Below, piece after piece: positions 11,466-22,700 of a stretch of 64,000 nt of DNA. The position numbers were made by a program, and so were the translations under genes. The notes beneath the pieces are model-generated. The model worked only from the letters and a program-made list of their open reading frames with translations, had not been told where the DNA came from and made no database searches. Every line of letters begins with the position of its first letter. Position 1 is the stretch's first letter. The stretch is from Adineta steineri (lineage: Eukaryota; Rotifera; Eurotatoria; Adinetida; Adinetidae): NCBI GenBank assembly GCA_905250115.1, contig CAJNOI010000141.1:124001-188000 (forward strand). Direction: 5' to 3'.

Positions 11466-13743
11466 ATGAGTCGAAATCAAATAGGACTTTGCGATGTAAT
11501 ATTTTTTTTAAAAAAAGTTTGATTTGAATGAATTATTTTAGTCTGAACCAGTTGCGTCGAATTCTCAACAAACCTTAACTGATCGATCAATATTGTTGTA
11601 TGTTTTTTGTAATTGTTGAAATCCATAATCAAAAAAATTCTGTATTATAGAAGGAAATGTTTTGAAAAAAAGAAATTGTTGATTATTATTATTAGTGTTA
11701 TCATTGTTGTTTTGGTCGTAACTATTCCAACCGTGATTATCAAAACAAAAACAACTAACACAATAAAACTATCAACTGAGCCACGAGACACAGCAACTGA
11801 AGAATTTACAACAACAACAACGGACAACCCATCGACAGAAGGTATAATATTGACAAAATAAATAAAAGGCGATAATCTTTTCTTTTTTGGTAAAATATTA
11901 AAAAGATTTTCATAATATCTTAATATGGAATTTATTTTTGAATGTTTTATTAGAATATTTATACAAATTAGAATTCTATCGTTTGATTTTTGATTGAGAT
12001 AAAGTCTTAAATATATTTCATAAAAAGAAATATCGATAGTTTTCATGAAATTTATAGTTGAATTCCTAAAGAAAAAACTATTTCAACAAGATACAAAGTA
12101 GATAAAAGTGAGTGGATCTTGCAAATTTAGGCAAACGGTAAGTGTAATATTTCTTTGTCAAGATTTTTACTTAATAATGCTTATCAATGTGATTTTTCTA
12201 TTGCTGGCGCGTACAATATGATGAATTTTTCTAGAAAATACCATTTTCCATCCAGAAACGTCATTGAGAGCGAGGATTTGAAAGATCTGTTAAATTGACC
12301 ATTGATTTCTGATTTGATTTTTGATATCATATCTTGACTAAGATCTTATAAAGCTGTATCAGATCTTGATACAAGACAATAATATTATCTTGGATCTAAA
12401 GTTTTAAAATTTATTTACTTCCGTGTACCTTGGTCAGAATCTTGCTTGCAAAAGGTTTCCCTAGAGAATCTTTACTCTTGATCACTCATCTATGAATACG
12501 CATAATCAGTTTAAAGAACAAATTCTCATTCGCTTTTTCAAAAGAAAACTGAAAAGATATTTTTATTTAGTTTTCTTTTATTATTTAATATCAAAGATTA
12601 AAGTTTAATCATCTTTTATCTTCAATTAATTACAAAGATCTTTGATCAAATCATTTATTCTCAAATTCAATAAATCTTTCAAAACATTTACATTGTTCTC
12701 TTCTCGAACTTTACAAAAAATTAAATCAAATTTCTTTATCAAAATTCTATTCTTTTTGTTCTAACATTTCTATTATTAAATCGATATTGTTAGATTTCAA
12801 TTTAATGTGAAATCTTTTTTCCTCACTTTTAGTACAAACCAAACCAAAATATAAGAAATGGAAACAACATGGAATTACTATTGCTGGTGGAAATGGACAA
12901 GGAAATCAATCAAATCAACTCTCTTCACCTCATGGGATCTATATCGATGATAACACAAGCATTTTGATTGCTGATAGGGACAATAAGCGTATTGTTGAAT
13001 GGAAATCTAACTCGATCATTGGCCAAATCATTAAAGTTGGCAGCGCAGGAGATGGACTGGATCCATTATATATGCCATTCGAAGTAACTGTTGACAAACA
13101 AAAGAATGCGATTATCATATGTGATGTTGGGATCAAGCGAGTAATACGATGGTTTCGTGAAAATCAAACAAATTCAGAAAATCTGGCTGCTGGCATTTTA
13201 TGTGGCGGTGTAACAATAGACCAAAATGGGTCGATTTATAGTTCTGTTTGGAATAATCATATGGTGGTACGGTGGAAAGGAGGAGATAAAGATGCAATAG
13301 TAGTTGCAGGTGGATTTGGTCAAGGTGATGATTTGAATCAACTCGAGAAACCTAGTTTCGTCTTTGTCGATAAAGATCATTCTATTTATGTATCGGATAC
13401 TGGCAATCAGCGTATAATGAAATGGAAAAAAGGTGCAAAACAAGGTATTGTTGTTGCTGGCGGAAATGGATATGGGAATAATTTCAATCAATTATTTGAG
13501 CCTTATGGAGTGGTTGTTGATAATTTGGGTCAAATCTTTATTGCAGACTGTAGTAACCATAGAATTATGCGTTGGCGTGAAGGAGATACAGAAGGTTCAG
13601 TTGTTGTTGGTGGAAATGGTCAAGGAGATGATCCAAATCAATTATATCGTCCCACAGATCTATCATTTGATATTGAGGGACATCTTTATGTTGCTGATAC
13701 TGATAATCATCGAATTCAAAAATATGAATTATATATTGAATAA
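11466..13743 (+). CDS. Type II membrane NHL-repeat protein with Thr-rich stalk
   Basis: Four exons join in phase: 11466-11495, 11542-11594, 11651-11841 and 12833-13743, giving about 394 residues. The second exon starts at TTTTAG with SEP, matching SES at the equivalent exon of the 5176 gene, so the two membrane NHL genes are paralogues. Exon 3 encodes KCFEKKK, a long isoleucine/valine-rich membrane span, and a threonine-rich stalk (TTTTTD) that is probably O-glycosylated. The 991-nt phase-1 intron leads to one exon with six NHL repeats. The topology is likely type II with an extracellular or luminal propeller. The start at 11466 gives a ten-residue first exon and is less certain than the rest. 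It is the only NHL gene of the cluster on the plus strand. Confidence 0.8.
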
Positions 13744-14151
13744 AATAGAAAATTGTTTTATTTTTGAAATAAATCATCGAATAAAAGATAAAATCATTTT
13801 ATAGTTTACGAATTATTAATCACAAACAAAAGCTGGAATAGTTTGCTGAGAAGTTCTTTTTATGAATAATTTATTGTTTATGAATTCACACTCAAATAAA
13901 ACTTGAGCAGAATATTTTGATGATAAGATTAACCTAAACAAAATAGAAGAAATTTACTTCCCTTAACTACAATACTTACTTTTCTTTATCGTCAAAATTA
14001 ATCTTAACGCAAAGATAACAAATCATTTTTATGAATTAATATTTTTCATTGGATATAATAAATAATCAAATAAATAAAAGATGAAAACTAGTATTTATTT
14101 AATTATATAAATTATACTATATATAAGTAAACAATTAGAGCTTTCGGGATT

Positions 14152-14187
14152 GGGTGTGAGTATAGTTAACTCATGCATTCCACACCC
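14152..14187. repeat. Hairpin copy g
   Basis: GGGTGTG (14152-14158) pairs with CACACCC (14181-14187); the outer bases of the family arm are degenerate. It lies between two convergent NHL genes. Confidence 0.6.
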
Positions 14188-14725
14188 TCAAGATTTTTAT
14201 TATTGATTATAATATTTCAAATTATTTATTTGATCTTCAATTATTCTAATGAGACGTTTTTTCGTAAAAAAAATTATTTTGAAATCTCATTATCGACTAT
14301 AAAAGGTATTAAAGACACCTTAGAATTATTTTTTTTGTTTTTATCTGAATAAAAATATTCATTATTTTATTTTCAAATTTCAAGTACACTTTGTTTCCAT
14401 TGATTTCATTTTGTTAAATTATTTCCCATTTCAATATTTTTTCTTTAAATTATATCAAATTGAAAAATCAAAAACATTTGATTGATTTTCATCAAATAAA
14501 AATATTCAAATAGAATTTTAATTTTAATTCAATCCAAATTAGAAAATATTCTCTTTTCTTCTCTTCTGTTGAATTCAACAAAAATTTACAAAAGATGAAG
14601 AATTCAACATTTATTTATTCAATTTTTTCATTGACTCTCAATAATAAACTTTATTTTTTCTTTTATTTCTCCATTGTTTATTCAATAAAAACTATATTTT
14701 CATTTTTTGAAAATCAAAATTTCAC

Positions 14726-16464
14726 TCACAAAATTATTTCAAATTTTTCAATTCGACAGTTGGTACTATCAGCAACATAAAGATTTCCTTCATCATCGAA
14801 AGATAAGCCTATGGGACGATTCAATTGATTTGATTGTTTTCCTTCACCATTTCCACCAACAACAATTTCACCTTCTTCTTTTCCTTCACACCAACGCATT
14901 ACTCGATTATTCCAACAATCTGCCACATAGATTTGACCGAAATGGTCAACAACTACTCCTTGAGGATAAGACAATTGATTGAGATTTCTTCCTTCACCAT
15001 TGCCTCCAGCTACGATTCTTCCTTCTTTTGCATCCTTTATCCATTTTATGACACGATGGTTGTCTCGATCTGAAACATAAACAGATTCATGTTCATCAAC
15101 AAAGATAAAACTAGGCCAATTAAGTTGATTGAGTTGATCTCCTTCACCATTTCCACCTGCTACTACAACTCCTTGATTGTTGTATTCACCCATTTTCCAT
15201 CGTTTTACTTCATTCTTCTTCCAATCAGAAACGTTAAGAAATCCATGTTTATCCATTACCAAGCCGAAGCAGTCAATATGCTCAATTAGAATTTGTTGAT
15301 TTCGATTCAACCAATGAACTATTCGTCTATTTCCATAATCAGCAATTATTATCGAATGATTTTGTTCATCAACAATCATATCTGTTGGATGTTTCAATTG
15401 ATCCATTCGAGTTCCTTCCCCATTTCCACCTGCAATGATTTGTCCTTCCTTTGCATTATATTTCCATTCAACAATACAATGATTATAACATTCAGCAATG
15501 AAAATATTTTTGTTTTTATCAATGCAGATTCCGTCAAAAGAATTGCGTTGATTTAATTTCTGTCCTTTTTCATTTCTACCAGCCACAGTGATAGCATTTT
15601 GTTTCCATTTGTTGAATTTTGATTCTAGAAAATGATGAGAAGAAGAAGAAGAAAAGATTAATTTCCGATGAAACTGATTTTATTTCTGTCAATCAGATAT
15701 TTTTCGAATCCTTGAAAAAAAATGTTAGTTTTTAATTAAATATTATTTCCTATCCTGTTATTCTTTTTCTTTTATATACAAATAAGTTTAATTTGTATTT
15801 CTATTAATTCCACCACTGTGGGTTAAATAAATCAATAAGTCTCTCAATTATTTTATCTTCTCCATTATTACTTTTCTTTGTTTTTATAGTTTTTCAACGT
15901 AGTTTTATAGGAAGTGAAAATTATTTTTTAAAAACTTGCTTTTTGATGAAATAATTAAAATTTCATTAATAAATGGTTGTGAATCTTCTTTAATAGAAAT
16001 CTTTGTCGGATTATTTAATTCTTGTGTGATTTCAATTAATTGATTTCTTAAATATTTTAAATTAATTTCATTAAATTCATTTTCTTGTTGAACTTGTTTT
16101 ATTTGTTCAGATAAATTATTAAATTTATTTTTAATATCATTAATACTTGTCTGCGAATATGCAAGGACAATTTTTCTACATTCTTGTGCTTTTTGTTGAA
16201 TTATTCCAATTGAATTTCTTTCCCATTGATGAATTTGTTTTATTAATAAATCATTTTGTGGATTTTGTGTATTTTGTTTTTGTTCATTAATTGTTTGTTT
16301 AAATTCATTAAATTCATTGGTAATAAGATTTAATTCATCATTTAGTATTTGTTGATGTTCTGTTAAATGATTTAAACAAAATTCTTTTGAACATCCTTTA
16401 CAAGGATATGTTATTTTGTTTTGTTACATGTAAAACATTGTGTTTTATTCTTTGCCATTGCCAT
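14726..16464 (-). pseudogene. B-box/coiled-coil/NHL (TRIM-NHL-like) gene with frameshift
   Basis: The 5' exon (16464-15940) opens MAMAKNKTQC with a CxxC pair, then loses one base near 16411. In the shifted frame it continues YPCKGCSKEFC...H...EH, completing a B-box-type zinc finger, followed by about 120 residues of heptad-like, Q/E/N-rich coiled coil. The exon can end at A|GCAAGT, a GC donor, which gives phase 1 and joins in frame to the NHL exon (15624-14726). That exon holds six intact repeats. The architecture B-box, coiled coil, NHL matches TRIM-NHL proteins without a RING. The single-base loss would stop translation before the coiled coil, so this is a pseudogene or an assembly error. 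The GC donor may be a second lesion or a functional minor GC-AG site. Confidence 0.6.
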
Positions 16465-17376
16465 GTCTTTGAATTGGAATTTATAGACAAAATTCTTCTT
16501 ATCTACTTTTATAAAAATAAACTTAATAATTCAATGACAATAAAAACGTCGTTTAGTGGTAGGAGAAATTGGAAAAGAATATTATTGTGACAAAATCTTA
16601 CGAATAAAACAGATGTAGTATCTAAGATGGTTGGACAAAAATTAAAAATTGATTTTTATGAAAATTTTTCAATGAAAGTATGTTTTAATGTAGATTGAGG
16701 GAATATTTGTTAGTGAGTTCTCATTGATTGACATCCACCCTTGTTGCTACTTAACTAATGATAGATTAAAACACCGGTAATATCTTACAAATAAGAAATG
16801 AAACAATAATACTCTTTTCTTCAATACTTTTGAAAATAGATTATTTCATCATTGAAGAAAATGTTACGTAAATATCTACTAAACACACCTAAATACGAAG
16901 AAAAGAAAAATAAGCAAATACAAATATGATATTTTTCCTCTTGAAAATTACCTACATAAGCCATTTCTTTTTTATTTTGTCACCATCATTTGTGTAATGT
17001 AAACTAACGTTGTATGATAACTTGTTGTATCTATTTTCGTCCTATTCTTAACAAAATTTCGACGAAGAAAGGTAAACGAAGAAAAGGAATGTACGAATAT
17101 TGAATCATTATTTGTTTGTTTTTTCGAATAAATAAATGTTTCGTAATACGACCAAAAAAAACCAACAAATGGTTTAAGTTATTTGTAGTTTTAGTTCTCG
17201 ATAAAAGTCTAATCGATCAAAGTATAAGACTTACAATCAGTTTTTTTCAAAATAGAATATATAATAGAACGAGCAATATTCAAAATATCTTTGTTAAATA
17301 AAAGTAAGAAAAAGAATTTATGTTAGTTAACTAAATTTTATTTTTCATCTAACACTTTAAAAAGAAAGAAAAAAAC
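16465..17376. other. Intergenic, AT-rich
   Basis: I see no gene. The short plus-strand ORFs here lack coding-like composition. It separates the NHL cluster from the mitochondrial gene group. Confidence 0.5.
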
Positions 17377-17766
17377 TTATTCATGTTCAATAGCTTTCTT
17401 TTGTGGTGGTGGTTCAGGTATACTGAAATCATCCAAAAATGTTTCTTGTCGAACACGTACAATTGTATAAACATAAATAGCTATAGCTAGAGCACCGAAA
17501 GATAAACCAATAATTCGTGCTCGTCGTCGTTCTCGTTGACGTCTATCCACATTTCTCATATGTCGTTCTTCAAAACGTTTTATATAAATTTGTTCAGCTT
17601 CAGATAATTCATTCGTATTAAGTAATGGCATTACTGTTGGATCATTTGATTGACGTACATTCGAAAGTAAATTATTTCGTGATGTTATATTTGATGATTG
17701 TGTTGCTAAACAACGACGAAACAGAGGAAGACGAAGACGAGTTACAAATAAACTTAAAGATGACAT
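17377..17766 (-). CDS. COA3: Cytochrome c oxidase assembly factor 3 (COA3/CCDC56)
   Basis: A single exon of 129 residues. An N-terminal region rich in R, S and L (residues 1-40) could serve mitochondrial targeting. The family core follows: a charged segment FEERHMRNVDRRQRERRRAR, a transmembrane span at 85-103 (IIGLSFGALAIAIYVYTIV) and the conserved RQETFLDDF motif at about 106-114. COA3 is an inner-membrane protein that stabilises newly made COX1 and promotes its translation and assembly into complex IV. The ATG directly follows a long pyrimidine tract ending in AG, and the gene starts 35 nt after the MMAB stop codon on the same strand. Confidence 0.88.
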   Translation of the reverse strand: MSSLSLFVTRLRLPLFRRCLATQSSNITSRNNLLSNVRQSNDPTVMPLLNTNELSEAEQIYIKRFEERHMRNVDRRQRERRRARIIGLSFGALAIAIYVYTIVRVRQETFLDDFSIPEPPPQKKAIEHE

Positions 17767-17801
17767 CTAAAAAAAAGAAAAATAAGAAGAGAGAAACAAA
17801 T
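17767..17801 (-). promoter_or_regulatory. Candidate trans-splice acceptor between MMAB and COA3
   Basis: The whole 35-nt space between the MMAB stop and the COA3 ATG is a T/C-rich tract that ends TTTTTTTTAG immediately before ATG. This is too short for a promoter and is what a spliced-leader acceptor inside a polycistronic transcript would look like. Confidence 0.55.
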
Positions 17802-18711
17802 TCATTTATTTTTCTGATATATAATTTCTTTATGTCCCTCTTTAAATGTAATATATCGTGCTAATGTAAATAAATAATCACTAAGTCGATTTAAATAAAT
17901 TCCCATAATTGTATCTTGTTGTTCTTCTCCTTCTATATTCTGATTATTTAACCATTTTGTTAATAAACGTTCACATCGACGACAAACAGCTCTTGAAAAA
18001 TGAAGATTAGATCCTGTTTGACTTCCACCACCAGGTAAAATAAAATGACGTAATGCTGGTAATTCATTTGTCATTTTATCAATTTGTTCTTCTAAATTAT
18101 TAATTAATATTGAATCATTAAATGTAAAACGAGATGAACGATTATTAGCAGCTACACATGAACCAATTTCAAAAAGACGACATTGAATATTTTCTAATTC
18201 TTTTGATAATTCAGGAATTGAACAAGTTGAAAGAACAATACCAAGTGTTGCTGATAATTCATCAATTGTACCAAGTACATCAAATATTAATGAATCTTTT
18301 GATACACGATTTGAACCTGTACCTAACAAAGCAGATGTACCTCGATCTCCTGTACGTGTATAAACTTTTGGTAATTGTGATGATTTATGTATTGTTGCAT
18401 TTTTATCATGTTCAATATTCACAGTATTCCTATATAATATATTAAATAAATTTTTTGAACTATAATTCAAAATAAACTAACATACGTCAATTGTCTCTTT
18501 TGTATGAAATTTTTGAAGCCATATAAATTATCTATAGAATAATCATATACTTATTCGATTAGGTAAATCGTCTATGTTTATATTACCTGTTAAAGTCGTA
18601 GAAAGAATAATATTTTCATTTGATGGAGATGATAATCTTTGGAATGAACGTGTTGAAGAATTTATTACTATTCTACTAGTAGCTATGAAATGTGTGAAGG
18701 ATAATCGAAAC
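17802..18711 (-). CDS. MMAB: Cob(I)alamin adenosyltransferase (MMAB, PduO type)
   Basis: The main exon ends at 17802 and carries the PduO-type hallmarks: ATP-binding KVYTRTGDRGTSALLG, the FDVLGTIDELSATLG helix, FILPGGSQTG, the RAVCRRCER signature and NRLSDYLFTLARY. The enzyme transfers the adenosyl group of ATP to cob(I)alamin in the mitochondrial matrix, making the cofactor of methylmalonyl-CoA mutase. An upstream exon near 18711-18575 starts MFRLSFTHFIATSRI and is rich in R, S and T with few acidic residues, a plausible targeting peptide. Its best donor (G|GTAATA) is phase 1, whereas the acceptors near 18450-18463 need phase 2. A phase-0 join (donor after SRI to an acceptor near 18476) is possible. 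The core enzyme is certain, the first exon join is not. Confidence 0.88.
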
Positions 18712-19109
18712 ATTTATCTAAAATCAATGAAAAATATTGAACATTCTATTTAGGTTTTATTAGTTTTACAGCATTTATGACGATCTTTTTTCTTTTGATT
18801 GTATACATGGATACATAAATAGTGAGAATTGATGTAGAAAAAAATTCCTCAAAGAAATTTAGAGATCTGAAAATCTATATTATAGCAAAAGAGTGTTTTT
18901 TCATTATTTCGATTAAATACTAACAGAAGTAATGATATATTTATCTTGATTGGCTATTATGGGAGAAACGAAAGAAGGGATTTTGATGATAGATGTCACT
19001 TATATTTATGTGTTGAAATATAGAATGTAAAAGTTACGTGTAAAGACATACTAGATGTCGGGCGCCATATACTACTGAGTTATATTGCTTATTATAAGCT
19101 CACTAAGAC

Positions 19110-22100
19110 ATGGAACGACTTGTTTCATCTTTATCTCGTACATCGGTTGCATCGACTCGATGTTTATCACAATTGATGCGAAATGTGCGCGGTGCACATA
19201 GAGTCCATCCGGAGTCATTTCTTAGTGGATCTTCATCAAATTACATTGATGAAATGTATGAACAATGGTCTAAAGATCCTCATTCAGTACACAAATCATG
19301 GGATCTTTATTTTCGTAATGAAATTTATCAACGATCTCCAACAATACGAGTTAATCCATTATCATCAGGTTTTCTCCGACAAAAACAAAGACAATTACAA
19401 ACAATTCGTTCAGACACTGGTGATGCTCTAGAACATCCACTTGATATGAAATCTATAATAGATCATATGGCTGTACAAGCACTTGTACGATCTTATCAGA
19501 TGCGTGGTCATAGAATAGCACAACTTGATCCACTTGGTCTATCATCAGTTGATCTCGATGCTGAAAAACCCAATGAATTAACACTTAAATTTTATAATTT
19601 CAATGAATCTGATCTTGATCGAAAATTTCTTCTTCCACCTATAACATTTATTGGTGGACAAGATAAAGAACTTACTTTACGTGAAATTATAAGACGATTA
19701 GAAGATATTTATTGTCAAACAATTGGTTTAGAATATGCGTATATAAATAGTGAAGAGAAACGTAACTGGATTCGACAAAAATTTGAAGATCCAAAAGAGA
19801 AAAAATTCGAAATTAAAGATATTGAACGTTCAGTTAAACGACTTATTCGAGCAACAAAATTTGAAGATTATTTAAACAAAAAATGGAGTGCAGAAAAACG
19901 TTTTGGTCTTCAAGGATGTGAAGTTTTAATACCAGCTATGAAAATGATTATTGATACAGTTGCAAGTAAAGGTGTTGATACCGTTATTATGGGTATGCCA
20001 CATCGTGGTCGTCTTAATGTACTTGCGAATGTAACACGTAAACCATTAGAAGAAATATTTTGTCAATTTGATCCAAAATTAGAACCATCAGATGTTTCAG
20101 GAACTGGTGATGTTAAATATCATTTAGGTACATGTATTGAACGTTTAAATCGTGCATCAAATACGGTGGTTAAATTTGCTCTTGTTGCCAATCCATCACA
20201 TTTAGAAGCTGTTGATCCAGTTGTACAAGGTAAAACTCGAGCTGAACAATTGTATCGTAGTGATAAACATGGTGATAAAGTTATGAGTATATTATTACAT
20301 GGTGATGCAGCATTTGCTGGTCAAGGTGTCGTTTATGAAACATTTCATTTAAGTGATTTACCAGCTTATACTACTCATGGTACTATTCATATTATTTGCA
20401 ATAATCAAATCGGCTTTACAACAGATCCACGTATGGCTCGTTCAAGTCCGTATTGTACTGATGTAGCACGTGTTGTTAATGCTCCAGTATTTCATGTTAA
20501 TGCTGATGATGTATCATCAGCATGTTGCAAAAGTAGCTGCTGAATGGAGATGTAAATTTAAAAAAGATATTGTTATTGATCTTGTTTGTTATCGTCGTCA
20601 AGGTCATAATGAAACTGATCAACCTATGTATACACAACCATTTATGTATAAACAAATTCATAAACAAATTCCTGTATTAAAAAAATGGGTCGATCAATTA
20701 ATTAGTGATGGTTCAATTAAACAAGATTGGTATGAAGCTGAAGAAGTTAAATATCAAAAGATTCTTGATGATGCTTTTACAAATTCTAAAAATCCTGCTT
20801 ACGCTAAAGATAAAAGTTGGCTTGATTCACCATGGAAAGGTTTCTTCATCGGATAAGGTCCTTTTCCATATCCTACGACTGGAGTATCTGAAGAAACTCT
20901 TCAAACTATTGGTGATAAAATTTATAAAGTACCTAAAGGTTTTAATCTTCATGATCGTCTTAAAGAACGTATTTTTCAAGATCGTGTTAAAATGTTACAA
21001 AAACGTGAAGTTGATTGGGCATTAGGTGAATCAATGGCAATAGGTAGTATTTTATTAGATGGTCATCATGTCCGTTTAAGTGGTCAAGATGTTGAACGTG
21101 GAACATTCTCTCATCGTCATCATGTTTTACATGATCAAAATAAAGATTTAGTATTTCATGTACCGATGAATTATCTTAATCCAACACAAGGTCATTATAC
21201 AATATGTAATAGTTCATTATCAGAATTTGCTGTATTGGGTTTTGAACTTGGATATTCAACAACAAATCCAAATTCACTTATTATTTGGGAAGCACAATTT
21301 GGTAAGAAAAATATTAAAATTATTATTTTCTATGATTTATATATCTATATATATTTTAATTTAGGTGATTTTGCTAATACTGCTCAATGTATTATTGATC
21401 AATTTATTTCAAGTGGACAAGCAAAATGGGTTCGTCAAAGTGGTATTGTTCTTCTTCTACCACATGGATATGAAGGACAAGGACCAGAACATTCATCAGC
21501 ACGATTAGAACGATTTTTACAGATGGCTGATGAAGATGAAGATCAAGTTACAGAAATTAAAGAAACAAAACANNNNNNNNNNGCTGATGAAGATGAAGAT
21601 CAAGTTACAGAAATTAAAGAAACAAAACATCTTCATCATAACGATCTTGCTATGTATCAATTAGATGATGCTAATTGGATAATAGCAAATTTAACAACTC
21701 CAGCTAATTACTTTCATATACTTCGTCGTCAATTAGCACTTCCATTTCGTAAACCATTAATAATAATGTCACCAAAATCATTACTTGGTTTACCTCAATG
21801 TCGTTCATCATTTGATGAAATGACTACTGGTACAACGTTTAAACGTATTTACCCGGAAGACGGTGCTGCATCTCAAAATGCTTCGGATGTTAAAAAAATT
21901 ATTTTCTGTTCAGGAAAAACTTATTATGATTTATACAAAGAACGTGAAACTAATAAACTTGATTCGGACATAGCTATTGTACGTATTGAACAATTATGTC
22001 CATTTCCATTCGATGAAATTCGTAAAGAATTTGAAAAATATAACAATGCAAAAATATGTTTCGCACAAGAAGAACATAAAAATATGGGACCGTATACATT

Positions 22101-22269
22101 CTGTAAACCACGTCTTGCTTGTCTTCTTCGAAAAATGAACGATACACGAGCTGAAGAAATAAATAATTGTTATGCTAGACGAGATTCTGCTGCAGCAACA
22201 GCTACAGGTAATAAATCAATTTATTATTCGGAACAGAAAACATACATGCAACAAGCAATGGCTATTTAA
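19110..22269 (+). CDS. OGDH: 2-oxoglutarate dehydrogenase E1 (OGDH), frame broken twice
   Basis: The thiamine-diphosphate E1 subunit of the 2-oxoglutarate dehydrogenase complex, which decarboxylates 2-oxoglutarate in the mitochondrial matrix. Residues 1-30 look like a targeting peptide. Family segments run in order: [133 protein letters not shown] and [12 protein letters not shown] 63-nt intron (21302-21364) is in frame and open. Two lesions are present: a frameshift at about 20515-20530, between NADD and HVAKVAAEW, where some residues also seem lost, and an in-frame TAA near 20854 after WKGFFIG. A 10-N gap flanked by a 47-bp duplicate lies at 21526-21629. Either a decaying copy or an assembly with errors; protein conservation elsewhere is high. 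Confidence 0.9.
21526..21629. other. Assembly gap with duplicated flanks
   Basis: The 47 bases at 21526-21572 recur exactly at 21583-21629, separated by ten N. The pattern is that of two contigs overlapping by 47 bp that were scaffolded instead of merged. It inserts a false repeat into OGDH. Confidence 0.9.
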
Positions 22270-22700
22270 CTTATTGTCAAATATTTACCCTTTTGATTTT
22301 CTTTTCTTTTATTTAATTTATTTAATTTTTTTCTGATATCCTATTTTCGGGTGACTGAAATTTAATCGTGCAATAAATAATACGAATGAGGAATAATTGA
22401 ACGAACTAAACAATAATTTATTAAAACTAAAGATAAATATTACATAGCAAAGGCAAATAAGCAGGATAAACCTAGGTCCATCCATACCCTTGAGTTGGAA
22501 ACAATATTTTTTGAAATTCGAAGTTAATCACAAGTATTAACTTTTACTTTTGATTCTCTCCATTATTGTCTAGTGATTCCGTAAACAAATATTTTCTATT
22601 ATATTAGTTTCTTGAATATATGAATTTCAAATTTTATTTCAAATTTCTTGATTAATAAAAAAAGTATTATAGTTGTTACAAATGTTCAGTAATGTTGTAC
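22270..22700. other. Intergenic between convergent genes
   Basis: 3' flanks of OGDH and the SLC44-like gene. No ORF or RNA gene is seen. Confidence 0.6.

Noticed and set aside
21302-21364. Extra in-frame residues in OGDH after WEAQFG
   Set aside because: The segment starts GTAAGA and ends TTTAG, is AT-rich, and its removal restores the conserved WEAQFGDF. It is a 63-nt intron that happens to be open.
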